From positions 62,001 to 126,000 of the forward strand of contig CAVQKQ010000016.1 in assembly GCA_963713085.1 (NCBI GenBank): 64,000 nucleotides of DNA. Direction: 5' to 3'. Position numbers and translations under genes: made by a program. Below the pieces are notes generated by a model that was given only the letters and a program-made list of their open reading frames with translations, searched no databases and was not told where the DNA came from. Of the stretch, positions 1-8,140 are shown piece by piece (position 1 is the stretch's first letter; the number at the start of each line of letters is the position of its first letter). The DNA comes from PFJX01 sp963713085 (GTDB lineage: Bacteria; Pseudomonadota; Gammaproteobacteria; Burkholderiales; Thiobacillaceae).

Positions 1-34
1 GCAGGGCGTCGTCTTCCACCAGCAATATGCGCAT
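1..34 (-). CDS. response regulator, N-terminal fragment (cut by window edge)
   Basis: Only the first eleven codons lie in the window. They read MRILLVEDDAL, the beta-1 strand and acidic pocket that open OmpR/PhoP-type receiver domains (the paired Asp residues bind Mg2+). The gene starts just upstream of, and on the same strand as, the TPR-like exported protein, with 3 bp between that gene's stop codon region and this ATG, so it is probably the next gene in the same transcript. The output domain is outside the window. QseB/PhoP-like is the likely class but cannot be shown from this fragment. Confidence 0.6.
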   Translation of the reverse strand, partial: MRILLVEDDAL

Positions 35-37
35 AAA

Positions 38-691
38 TCAGTCGTTCATTTCTTTCCTGACCTTGGCGATCATGGCCTGGATCTCCTGCCGGCGGCCCGC
101 GTCGGCCAGTTCCCGACCGGGCCGGGCCGGCGCCCGCAGGGCGATTTCCAGGTGATGCAGGGCGTCGCCGTAGCGTTCGCGCCCGTACAGATACTCGCCG
201 TAGAAGAAATTCGGGTCAATGCCGTCCGGGTTGATGACCAGGGATTTCTTCAGCATCTCCTCCGCCTTGTCCTTGTCGCCGAAACCGATGGGCCAGCCCG
301 GCACCTTGTAATACAGGGTACCCAGGCTGGTATAGGCGGAGCCCTTCAGGGCCTTGTCGTCCAGCTTCAAGGCGGCCTCGAGGTCGCTGCGTGCCTGCTT
401 GGCCAGGGACAGGGCGCCCAGGCCGCCCTTGGCGCCGGCCTCGCTGGAAAGGGTGATGCCTTCCCAGATCAGGGGTTCGGCCTGGTTGGGCTCGGCCTCC
501 ACCAACAGGTGGGCGTGCTGGGCCAGTTCGTGATAGCGCTCGGCCTGGAGCTTTTCAGGCGTGCGGTACTTGATTTGGGCCCACTGGTCCTGAATGGGCT
601 TGATGGCCTCTTCCTGGGTAACCGCATAGGCGTGGGAGGCACCGGTCAGGCCGGCGGCGAGCAGCAGGGAGGCAATAAGGGGGGTCTTCAT
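38..691 (-). CDS. exported tetratricopeptide-like protein
   Basis: 217 aa. It opens with a Sec signal peptide (MKTPLIASLLLAAGLTGASHAYA), so the mature protein should be periplasmic. The body is helical with TPR-like pairs: an alanine-rich helix around WEGITLSSEAGAKGG, a GSAYTSLGTLYYKVPGWPIGFGD turn, and a C-terminal FFYGEYLYGRERYGDALHHLEIAL hairpin. TPR folds bind partner proteins; no enzyme motif is visible. The internal ATG at 691 was chosen over an upstream in-frame start at 778 because it begins the signal peptide and the longer form would run into the neighbouring SDR gene. It is followed by a response regulator, so a role in envelope sensing is possible but is inference. Confidence 0.75.
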   Translation of the reverse strand: MKTPLIASLLLAAGLTGASHAYAVTQEEAIKPIQDQWAQIKYRTPEKLQAERYHELAQHAHLLVEAEPNQAEPLIWEGITLSSEAGAKGGLGALSLAKQARSDLEAALKLDDKALKGSAYTSLGTLYYKVPGWPIGFGDKDKAEEMLKKSLVINPDGIDPNFFYGEYLYGRERYGDALHHLEIALRAPARPGRELADAGRRQEIQAMIAKVRKEMND

Positions 692-701
692 GGGCGGTCC
701 T

Positions 702-1499
702 TCAGATGGGTGTGGAAACGTGGCGCTTGACGATGGCCAGCTTGCCGGCCAGGGCGCGGTCGATAAGATGGGGGGCAAAGCCGTTGAGCCAGGCGAACAG
801 GCTCTCCGGGAAGCCCAGATGGGTCTCCCCCCGGCCCGTGCGGATGGCCGCGATGATCTGGCGCGCCGCGGCCTCCGGGGCGTCGCTGGCGCTGCCCAGC
901 TCCTTGTTGAGGGCGTTGACGGCCGTGCTGTTCAGCGCCGTGGCGATGGCCCGGGGGGCAACATGGATCATAGCGACCCGGCTGTCCGCCAGCTCCCGGC
1001 GCAAGGCCTGGGAAAAGGCGCGCAAGCCGGCCTTGGCGGTGGAATAGGCGGCGAAGCCGGGAAAGGGCAGGCTGCCGAAGGTGGAGCCGATGTTCACCAC
1101 GGCGCCTCGGGATTGTGACTTCAGGTGGGGCAACAAGGCCAAGGTCAGGCGCATGGGGGTGGCGAGGTTGGTGTCGAGCACCCGGTCCACGTCGGCCCAG
1201 ATCTGCTGTTCGTACAGCGCGAAGACGTTGATGCCGGCGTTGTTGATCAAAATGTTGACGTCGAATGCCCGGGCGGCCTCCGCCACCCGAGCGATCTCGC
1301 CGCTCCGGGTGAGGTCGGCGGCGATGTAGTTCACGCTCACGCCGGTTCCGCCCAACCCCGCGGCCTGTTTCTCCAAACGTGCCGAGTCTCGTCCCGCCAG
1401 CAGCAGGCTGGCGCCGGATTGGGCCAAGCCAAGTGCCAATTCCCGGCCCAGGCCGCCGCTGGCGCCGGTCAGCAGGATGCGCGCACCGTTCAGTTCCAT
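702..1499 (-). CDS. short-chain dehydrogenase/reductase (SDR)
   Basis: 265 aa, classical SDR. The cofactor motif TGASGGLG is at residues 11-18, NNAG at 86-89, and the catalytic Ser, Tyr and Lys at S139, Y152 and K156 (YSTAK). The residue after beta-2 is Arg (AGRDS), which favours NADP(H). The substrate cannot be read from sequence. It is the last gene of the four-gene cassette and its start overlaps the stop of the heme-oxygenase-fold gene by 10 bp, so the two are translationally coupled. In context it probably reduces a carbonyl, or oxidises an alcohol, on the acyl-derived product of the cassette (inference). Confidence 0.88.
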   Translation of the reverse strand: MELNGARILLTGASGGLGRELALGLAQSGASLLLAGRDSARLEKQAAGLGGTGVSVNYIAADLTRSGEIARVAEAARAFDVNILINNAGINVFALYEQQIWADVDRVLDTNLATPMRLTLALLPHLKSQSRGAVVNIGSTFGSLPFPGFAAYSTAKAGLRAFSQALRRELADSRVAMIHVAPRAIATALNSTAVNALNKELGSASDAPEAAARQIIAAIRTGRGETHLGFPESLFAWLNGFAPHLIDRALAGKLAIVKRHVSTPI

Positions 1500-2158
1500 A
1501 CCGACACCCTTTTCTGCACAGGCAACGCCCTGAAGACGTCACCGTAAAGTTTGAAAAACACCTTGGCGCAATGCAGCACCTCGGCTTGGTCGTAGGGGTC
1601 CATGCGCTCCAGCAGGTCGGCCAGGTGGCGGGTGTGTTCCTGATCCAGGGTGCCGTGGGAACGCAGGTAGGAAAAGGCCGAGTCGGGCAGCGCCAGGGCG
1701 TCCTGGATCACGTCGGCCGCCTGCAGGGCCAGGGCCACGCTGGTGCCTTCCAGGACGAAGACCATGCCGAAGAACCCGGCCGGATTGCGCCGTTGCACCA
1801 GGTCCCAGGCGTAAGCCACCATCACTTCGGTGGCCAGTCCCGGGCGGCCGTGTCGCGTGGCCTGTGCGTCGCCGCCCGCAGCGGCGATGTCGTTCAGGAT
1901 CCATTCCTCGTGGCCGATCTCCTCCTGGATGTATTCCGCCACCGGCCGGGCCAGCCAGGCCAGCCGTTCCGAGAGGCGGCTGCCCACCGCCATCAGCAGG
2001 GGGGTGGTATGGCGGACGTGATGGAAAGCCTGTTCCAGGAAGGCCAGGTACATCTCCTTGGTCACCTCACCGGCCAGGCTGGCGGCGATGGCCGGTGCGG
2101 CGTAGAGGGTGGCGCGGTCGTCGCGGGTGGCGGCGATCAGGTCGTCATAGAAAGGCAT
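1490..2158 (-). CDS. heme-oxygenase-fold iron oxidase (TenA/PqqC-like)
   Basis: 222 aa, all-helical. The pattern HHVRHTTPLL, EEIGHEEWIL and DQEHTRHLADLL provides the Glu and His residues that bind a di-iron centre in heme-oxygenase-like diiron oxidases and iron-containing redox enzymes. Family members are chemically diverse: UndA decarboxylates fatty acids, others cleave C-N bonds or hydroxylate amino acids. The gene overlaps the stop of the AMP-ligase gene by 14 bp and itself overlaps the SDR, so all are made together. An oxidation of the activated acyl substrate is likely, but the exact reaction is unknown. Plain TenA (thiaminase II) is less likely because no thiamine gene is nearby. Confidence 0.75.
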   Translation of the reverse strand: MPFYDDLIAATRDDRATLYAAPAIAASLAGEVTKEMYLAFLEQAFHHVRHTTPLLMAVGSRLSERLAWLARPVAEYIQEEIGHEEWILNDIAAAGGDAQATRHGRPGLATEVMVAYAWDLVQRRNPAGFFGMVFVLEGTSVALALQAADVIQDALALPDSAFSYLRSHGTLDQEHTRHLADLLERMDPYDQAEVLHCAKVFFKLYGDVFRALPVQKRVSVWN

Positions 2159-3665
2159 GGTGGGCTCCTGTCGGTGCTACCGGGGTCTGATAAAGGTCCG
2201 CGATGGCGGCGGCGTAATGGGCCGTGATGGCTTCGCGGCGCGGACGGCCGTTGCCGGTGGCCTGTCCGTTCTGCGGGGTGAAGGGGGCGGCGCGGATCCA
2301 GTCTCCCACCCGGGCGTAGTCCGGCAGATGGGTGTTGGCCTTGGCGACCGCCCAGGCCAGTTGATCGGCGTCGATCCCGGGGGCTGGGACCAGGATGCCG
2401 GTCAGCCAGATCTGGCCGTCCCCGCCGACCACCGCCTGGGCGATTTCCGGCTGGGCGGTGAGGGCCGCTTCCACCCATTCCGGCGCCACGTTCCGTCCGT
2501 AGGCGGTGATCAGCAGGTTCTTGCGCCGGCCGGACAGATGCAGGAAGCCGTCGGCATCCTGGCTGCCCAGGTCCCCCGTGGGCCAGCGGTTTCCGTCCGC
2601 GTTGTCAGGGTCGGAGAAGATCGGGCCATTGAGGTATCCCAGTCCGGCCCGGCTGCAAACATGGATCTCGCCCATCCGGTCCAGGCTGACCTGGACATGG
2701 GGCAGGGGTCGGCCGACGCTGCCCGGCCGGTCCGCCCCCGGCCGGTTCAGGCTGACCACGGAACCGCATTCGGTCAGGCCATAGCCTTCGTAGACCGGCA
2801 ATCCGGCGGCCAGGGCGCATGAGATCAGGCCAGCATCGCTGCGCGCTCCGCCCACGGCCACGAACTGCAGATGCTCCGGGGCGCGTCGTCCCGTCATGGC
2901 CAGGAATTGGGTCCAGGCCTTGAGCAACTCCGGCACCAGGATCACGCTGCCGGCCCGGCTGTCGGCTACCCGGGCGGCCAGGGCGATCGGGTCGAATCCG
3001 CTCATGCCGCGCCAGCCCAGTTCCGCCAGGGGCGACAGGTACAGTTCGGCGCCGCGCAGGAGAGGGGCGTAGGTCCCGGCCACGTTTTCCAGCAACAGGG
3101 CGAGGGGCAGCACGCAGAGGTGACGCCGCACCGGCACATCCTCCAGGGCCCGGGCGACCGAGAGGGCGGTATCCATCAGGCCGGCGGCGGACAGGCACAC
3201 CCCCTTTGGCTGCCCGGTGCTGCCGGAGGTGAAGGAGATCTTGGCGGTGCCCGTGGGAAGCGGGACAGGCGCTGAACCCCGCTCGCGCCGCAGCAGGACC
3301 AGCTCGTTCCAGGTCCCTATCTGAGCAAACCCAAGGCCCAGTTCGGCGATGCGTGCCGGGTCGTCGGTGAGGACACTGTCCGCCCCGGACGTTTCCAGGG
3401 CATGGACCATCTGCTCCGAGGTGAAGAAGCCAGGCAGGGGGAGATGGACCAGGCCAACGCGCAACGCGGCCAGATCGGCCACCACCCAGTCCGGGCCGTT
3501 GTCGGCCAGCACCGCCAACACCTGGCAGGCGTGACCCAGCAGTCGTGTGGCCAGAGTGTCGACGGCCTGCAAGAGCTCGGCGCCGTCCATGGTTCGATGC
3601 CTGCCGTTCAACACCACCCGATCCCGGGGTTGCCGCCGGATTGCTTGAAACAGGCGATCAGGCAT
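2145..3665 (-). CDS. AMP-forming acyl ligase (ANL superfamily)
   Basis: 506 aa, full length for an ANL adenylating enzyme. The phosphate-binding loop SFTSGSTGQPKGV, the adenine motif YGLTECG, the TGD motif (WPTGDLG) and the hinge around SGRRKNLLITAYGRNVAPEWVE are all present. It should activate a carboxylic acid with ATP and pass it to CoA or another acceptor. The chain-length pocket cannot be judged by eye. It overlaps the thermostable-hemolysin-like gene upstream (8 bp) and the heme-oxygenase-fold gene downstream (14 bp). The C-terminal lysine region is atypical (QNGQATGNGRPRREAI), as in long-chain acyl-CoA ligase relatives. Confidence 0.87.
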   Translation of the reverse strand: MPDRLFQAIRRQPRDRVVLNGRHRTMDGAELLQAVDTLATRLLGHACQVLAVLADNGPDWVVADLAALRVGLVHLPLPGFFTSEQMVHALETSGADSVLTDDPARIAELGLGFAQIGTWNELVLLRRERGSAPVPLPTGTAKISFTSGSTGQPKGVCLSAAGLMDTALSVARALEDVPVRRHLCVLPLALLLENVAGTYAPLLRGAELYLSPLAELGWRGMSGFDPIALAARVADSRAGSVILVPELLKAWTQFLAMTGRRAPEHLQFVAVGGARSDAGLISCALAAGLPVYEGYGLTECGSVVSLNRPGADRPGSVGRPLPHVQVSLDRMGEIHVCSRAGLGYLNGPIFSDPDNADGNRWPTGDLGSQDADGFLHLSGRRKNLLITAYGRNVAPEWVEAALTAQPEIAQAVVGGDGQIWLTGILVPAPGIDADQLAWAVAKANTHLPDYARVGDWIRAAPFTPQNGQATGNGRPRREAITAHYAAAIADLYQTPVAPTGAHHAFL

Positions 3666-4314
3666 GCTCGTCCTCCTCCAATGAAGCGAAGCGGTCCAGG
3701 GCCTGTCGGATGCGGCCGGCCACGACGATGGGACGGGTCTCGTAGTAGCGGCCCCAGGCCCGGGCCTCCCCGCCGAGCCTGGCCGGGTCGGCCAGCTTCA
3801 GGGCCAGGGGTGGCATGCCCATGCGGGTAAAGATGCCGATGAGCTCGCTGGTGGCGGTGAATACCACCCACTCGTAGCCCCGCTGATGCAGTTCCTGGGC
3901 CATCAGGAAGATCATGCGCACGCCGAGGCCGGTCCGGGTGACGGCCAGATTTCCGACCTCGGCAATGCGCTCGCGCGCCACCTCATGTCCGGCGAGGTGG
4001 CGGATATGGCTCTCCACCGGCACGTCCAGATAGCGTTCCAGGTACAGGGCGTCCTGCGCTCCGCCGCGCCAGCCGGCGGCGGCGACGATGCGCCGGTCCT
4101 GCTCCAGGCGCAGGAGTTCGGGAGAGAAGGAGGGAACCCGGGCGCCGTAACGCCGTTGGAATACGGCCCCGATGAAGGCCTCCGTCTCGGCGCGCCGCCA
4201 GTCCGTCGTCGGCACGGGATGGGCCTGTAACCGGCCGGAAGCCGGCGGCTGATAGGAACATTGCCTCGGGTGAGGGGACAAGGCCGGCATGGTGGTCTTC
4301 CAGGAAGCTGTCAT
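3658..4314 (-). CDS. thermostable-hemolysin family protein (GNAT-like fold)
   Basis: 218 aa. The core AEVGNLAVTRTGLGVRMIF, the strand GYEWVVFTATSEL and the tail GGEARAWGRYYETRPIVVAG match the thermostable hemolysin family (Vibrio delta-VPH type), which is predicted to have an acyltransferase fold related to autoinducer synthases. Despite the name, proteins of this family are not established toxins in most bacteria, and the gene context points to an acyl-transfer role. It is first in the four-gene cassette. The ATG at 4314 gives the longest form; ATG 4290 has a better GGAAG ribosome site and would give 210 aa. There is no signal peptide, so the protein is cytoplasmic. Confidence 0.8.
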   Translation of the reverse strand: MTASWKTTMPALSPHPRQCSYQPPASGRLQAHPVPTTDWRRAETEAFIGAVFQRRYGARVPSFSPELLRLEQDRRIVAAAGWRGGAQDALYLERYLDVPVESHIRHLAGHEVARERIAEVGNLAVTRTGLGVRMIFLMAQELHQRGYEWVVFTATSELIGIFTRMGMPPLALKLADPARLGGEARAWGRYYETRPIVVAGRIRQALDRFASLEEDEHA

Positions 4315-4466
4315 GGGGCCGGACTTTGCGGGCCGAAGCTTAAAACAGCCTTAATGATGGCGTGGTCATCGGGGAGCGCCGGCGCTTGAGCGGCGCGCGC
4401 CGATCCCCGCCGTTCCGGCGATGGCCCGGCGCGGTAAAATCACGCCTGAATCTTCAAGGCCTTCCC

Positions 4467-6086
4467 ATGCTCACCGTTTCCAACCTCACCATCCAGTTCG
4501 GGGCCAAGCCCCTGTTCGAGAACGTCAACGTCAAATTCGGCGACGGCAACCGCTACGGTCTGATCGGCGCCAACGGCTGCGGCAAATCCACCCTGATGAA
4601 GATCATGGCCGGCGTGCTGGAACCCTCCGCCGGCAACGTCGCCCTCGATCCCCACGAGCGCATGGCCTTCCTGCGCCAGGACCAGTTCGCCTTCGAGGAC
4701 GAGCGGGTGCTGGACGTGGTGCTCATGGGCCACGCCGACATGTGGGCGGTGATGAAGGAGAAGGACGCCATCTACATGAACCCGGAGGCGAGCGAGGACG
4801 ACTATATGCGCGCCGCCGAACTGGAAGCGCATTTCGGCGAGATGGGCGGCTACGACGCCGAGGCCCGGGCCGGCGAGCTGCTGCTGGGCCTGGACATCCC
4901 CTCGGACAAGCACCAGGGGCCCATGCGCGAGGTGGCGCCGGGCTGGAAGTTGCGGGTGTTGCTGGCCCAGGTGCTGTTCGCCAATCCGGACATCCTGCTG
5001 CTGGACGAACCCACCAATAACCTGGACATCAACACCATCCGCTGGCTGGAGGACGTGCTCAACGCCCGGGACTCCACCATGATCATCATCTCCCACGACC
5101 GCCACTTCCTGAACCAGGTCTGCACCCACATGGCCGACCTGGACTACCAGACCCTGAAGGTCTATCCGGGCAACTACGACGACTACATGGAGGCCTCCAC
5201 CCAGGCCCGGGAGCGCCAGTCCAATGCCAACGCCAAGGCCAAGGAGCGGGTGGCCGAGCTCCAGGACTTCGTACGCCGTTTCTCCGCCAACAAGTCCAAG
5301 GCCAAGCAGGCCACCAGCCGCATGAAGCTGATCGAGAAGATCAGGCCCGAGGACGTGAAACCTTCCAGCCGCCAGTACCCCTGGATCCGTTTCGACTACG
5401 ACGAAAAGGAAAAGCTGCACCGGCTGGCGGTGGAGGTGGAGGGCCTGAGCTTCGGCTATGAGCCTGGCCAGACCGTCATCAACAACCTGAGCGTCCACAT
5501 CGCCGCCGGCGACCGGATGGCCATCATCGGGGAGAACGGCGTCGGCAAGACCACCCTGCTGCGCCTGCTGATTGGCGAGCTGAAACCCCAAAATGGCGTC
5601 ATCAAGTGGGCGGAGAAGGCCCGCCCCGGCTACTTCGCCCAGGACCACTCGGCCGACTTCGACTCCGACAAGCCGCTGACCGATTGGATCACCGAATGGG
5701 TCCGCGCCGGCGGCTACGACGGCGGCGACGTGGAGACCCTGATCCGCGGCACCCTTGGCCGCCTGCTGTTCTCCGGCGACGAGGTGAAGAAGCCGGTACG
5801 GGTCATCTCCGGTGGCGAGCAGGGCCGCATGCTGTTCGGCAAGCTGATGCTGCTGCGCCCCAACGTGCTGGTGATGGATGAACCCACCAACCACCTGGAC
5901 ATGGAATCCATCGAATCCCTAAACAACGGCCTAGACGCCTACACCGGCACCCTGATCTTCGTCTCCCACGACCGCCAGTTCGTGTCCTCCCTGGCCAACA
6001 AGATCATCGAACTCAAGCTGGACGGCAGCCACGTGGTGTACGAGGGCGGCTACGAGGATTATTTGGCGAGCCAGGGGCTGGAGTAG
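4467..6086 (+). CDS. ybiT: ABC-F ATPase YbiT
   Basis: 539 aa, soluble, with two ABC ATPase domains and no membrane segment. Domain 1 has Walker A GANGCGKST and Walker B LLLDEPTNNLD with an unusual signature (EVAPGWKLRVLLAQ) that is diagnostic of the YbiT branch. Domain 2 has GENGVGKTT, ISGGEQGRMLFGK and VMDEPTNHLD. The linker between them is helical and charged (QARERQSNANAKAKERVAEL), the P-site tRNA interaction motif of ABC-F proteins. These proteins bind the ribosomal E site and relieve stalled translation. The ATG at 4467 matches the family N-terminus (MLTVSNLTIQFG); the upstream extension to 4362 has no family match. Confidence 0.93.
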   Translation: MLTVSNLTIQFGAKPLFENVNVKFGDGNRYGLIGANGCGKSTLMKIMAGVLEPSAGNVALDPHERMAFLRQDQFAFEDERVLDVVLMGHADMWAVMKEKDAIYMNPEASEDDYMRAAELEAHFGEMGGYDAEARAGELLLGLDIPSDKHQGPMREVAPGWKLRVLLAQVLFANPDILLLDEPTNNLDINTIRWLEDVLNARDSTMIIISHDRHFLNQVCTHMADLDYQTLKVYPGNYDDYMEASTQARERQSNANAKAKERVAELQDFVRRFSANKSKAKQATSRMKLIEKIRPEDVKPSSRQYPWIRFDYDEKEKLHRLAVEVEGLSFGYEPGQTVINNLSVHIAAGDRMAIIGENGVGKTTLLRLLIGELKPQNGVIKWAEKARPGYFAQDHSADFDSDKPLTDWITEWVRAGGYDGGDVETLIRGTLGRLLFSGDEVKKPVRVISGGEQGRMLFGKLMLLRPNVLVMDEPTNHLDMESIESLNNGLDAYTGTLIFVSHDRQFVSSLANKIIELKLDGSHVVYEGGYEDYLASQGLE

Positions 6087-6232
6087 ACGTTGCCCAGAGG
6101 GGTGCTGGTTGGGATTTGTTGGCTGGGGAAAGGTTGCAAATCATTGTAAAGCCGCCGGTCGGATATATCGCGGCGATTACCGGCCGTTCGGCCAAGATTG
6201 TCACTCAGGCAGCCGAGGCCGTGACTCGCCGT

Positions 6233-7111
6233 TCATGTGTCGGCCTTTTGGGGCGGGTAACGACCTTGCATGATGTGGCCTTTGCCACCAGACTTAACTG
6301 TGTACATTAGTTCGTCCGCTAGATGCAGTGCCGAGTTGACGGATGCCGGTGTCTCCATGAAGGAGATGGCCCCAATGCTGAATGTGACTGGTGTAATTGA
6401 TCGGGTGCCGTCCTTGAGTGCGCCGTTCAGACGATCGAGTAGTGCTCCCAAGGAAACTTCATCCGTGTCCGGCATAAGGATGGCAAACTCATCACCTCCA
6501 AGGCGGGCGACCGTGTCTTGCAACCGCAAGGCATGGATACAAGAATTGGCGACAGCTTTGAGCACCTCATCGCCGGTGCTGTGGCCAAGACGGTCATTGA
6601 TGGCTTTGAAATCGTCCAGGTCGATGAAGGCCAGGGAGATTGGGGCCGGATTACGTGCCACCCGTGCCAGTTCGATGGCAAATGCCTGATAAAACGCACG
6701 CCGGTTCCAGGCGCTGGTGAGGGTATCCAATAATGACAGACGATGTACATGTTCCATCTGCCCACGCAGGCTGGTCGAGAGAACGGCCAGCGCCGCAAAA
6801 GTACCCCCACGCACCAAGATGTTCCAGAGCAGTACCCAAGTTTCTGAGTAGGTTTGACCCGCTAGCCAATTGGTCAGGATGATGGTGGCCGAGGCGGCCA
6901 GAGCAAAGATCAAACCTGCTGCCCTCCCCAAGGTCCAGGCCGCCAGAAACACAGGTATGACATAAAGAGAGGCGACTGAGGCTTCGTAGCCGGTCATGTA
7001 ATCTACTGTGCCAATTAGCAGAATCATGACTGCGATGAATAGCCTGCGGCTCCATGACGGTTGTTTATCGAAGCTATTCAGAAGGGGCCAAACGGCGAAG
7101 GGCTGTGTCAT
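6233..7111 (-). CDS. membrane-bound diguanylate cyclase (GGDEF)
   Basis: 292 aa. Several hydrophobic helices fill roughly residues 20-130 (LFIAVMILLIGTVDYMTGYE, LYVIPVFLAAWTLGRAAGLIFALAA and others), then a GGDEF domain with LTSAWNRRAFYQ, FIDLDDFKAINDRLGH and the active-site RLGGDEFAIL. It should make cyclic di-GMP. No RxxD inhibitory site is obvious five residues before GGDEF (LQDTVARLGGDEF lacks a clear RxxD). The start at 7111 is set by AGGAGG eight bases upstream; a longer reading to 7222 has no ribosome site. It stands alone and converges on ybiT. Confidence 0.9.
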   Translation of the reverse strand: MTQPFAVWPLLNSFDKQPSWSRRLFIAVMILLIGTVDYMTGYEASVASLYVIPVFLAAWTLGRAAGLIFALAASATIILTNWLAGQTYSETWVLLWNILVRGGTFAALAVLSTSLRGQMEHVHRLSLLDTLTSAWNRRAFYQAFAIELARVARNPAPISLAFIDLDDFKAINDRLGHSTGDEVLKAVANSCIHALRLQDTVARLGGDEFAILMPDTDEVSLGALLDRLNGALKDGTRSITPVTFSIGAISFMETPASVNSALHLADELMYTVKSGGKGHIMQGRYPPQKADT

Positions 7112-7386
7112 GGCCGCCCTCCTGGAAAGTTGCCGCGATTTGACAGCGGGTTCAGCCCGGGCATCCCCTGCCCGCCTGGCACGCATAATGGCGGGATCGA
7201 TCCGCCAGTCCCCAGGTTTCACGCCTCAACTCCGGTGGGCTGAAGGTAGGAGGAAGGCCAGGATGGATACCCTAGGCAACAGCAGTCAGTTGGTTTGTAA
7301 AGCGTCATGAACGGGTGTGGTTTCAAATAGGGCGCTTAGCGAAGGAAAAGCGGGCAGCGATTAGGGCATTTCGCTTCATGGTGTGA

Positions 7387-7683
7387 TTACTGTATAGACA
7401 TGAAGTGGATTTGAATCATACGTGACGCGAAATTGTAGATTGAAGCCATTACACGCAACTCTTGTCTGCAGTAGTCGCATGAACTGCGGTACCCGTAGTC
7501 TGAACAGGTCTTAGACTCACAAACATACTTGACAGGGTAACCATCCGCATTGGTCGACATAGCACCATTAACTCCCATCACCGTGACGGACGGCTCATGG
7601 AGCAATTCCCGCCAGCGCATATGCGGTTTATCCCTTAATCTTTTCCGGCATGGGCCACGGTAAACTTCCAACACTCCGTTCAT
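7387..7683 (-). CDS. doubtful small hypothetical protein
   Basis: 98 aa reading in an otherwise gene-free 600 bp stretch (7112-7711). It contains a cysteine cluster (CESKTC then CDYC) that could bind a metal, but codon use is more AT-rich than its neighbours, no ribosome site is clear and no family is recognised. It may be chance or a decayed gene. The rest of the stretch shows nothing recognisable. Confidence 0.2.
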   Translation of the reverse strand: MNGVLEVYRGPCRKRLRDKPHMRWRELLHEPSVTVMGVNGAMSTNADGYPVKYVCESKTCSDYGYRSSCDYCRQELRVMASIYNFASRMIQIHFMSIQ

Positions 7684-7711
7684 TCAATCCGGGAACCCTG
7701 GACGCGAAGCC

Positions 7712-8140
7712 ATGTACAAGACCTTACGCCGCCGATCTCTCGCCCTGCTGGCCGTACTGCCCCTCGCCGGCTGTTTCCAGGATACCGCCTCCTATACCTT
7801 CCCGGAGAAGGACCACGGCATCACCCTGGTCCGTACTCAGGACTGGCCCTGGCAGGACACCTTGAACCTGGGGGTGATCGCCATCCGGTTGCCGGATTGC
7901 AATGAAGGCATCACCGTCAAGGACGTGCCCAAGGCTAGCGAGTACACCCTCTACCGGGCGCCCGAGGGGTATGCCGAGCCCATCTTCATCCTTGCCTTCG
8001 ACAAGGCGGACTACGCCATCGGCACCCAGTCCTGCCAGGTGCAGAAATTCGAGACCGCCCCCGCCGACCTGGGGGTGAAGTTGGGCGTGTTCCGTGAGGT
8101 GGACGGCAAGTTCCGGTTCGTTCCCGCCGGCAAGGCATGA
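7712..8140 (+). CDS. small lipoprotein of unknown function
   Basis: 142 aa. It begins with a lipoprotein signal peptide ending in the lipobox LAGC (MYKTLRRRSLALLAVLPLAGC), so Cys20 should be lipidated. The mature part is a compact beta-rich domain with two further cysteines (PDCNEG and QSCQVQ) that could form a disulfide. No family is recognised. Its stop overlaps the ubiD start in ATGA, so it is co-translated with ubiD, although no functional link to prenyl-benzoate decarboxylation is evident. Confidence 0.8.
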   Translation: MYKTLRRRSLALLAVLPLAGCFQDTASYTFPEKDHGITLVRTQDWPWQDTLNLGVIAIRLPDCNEGITVKDVPKASEYTLYRAPEGYAEPIFILAFDKADYAIGTQSCQVQKFETAPADLGVKLGVFREVDGKFRFVPAGKA

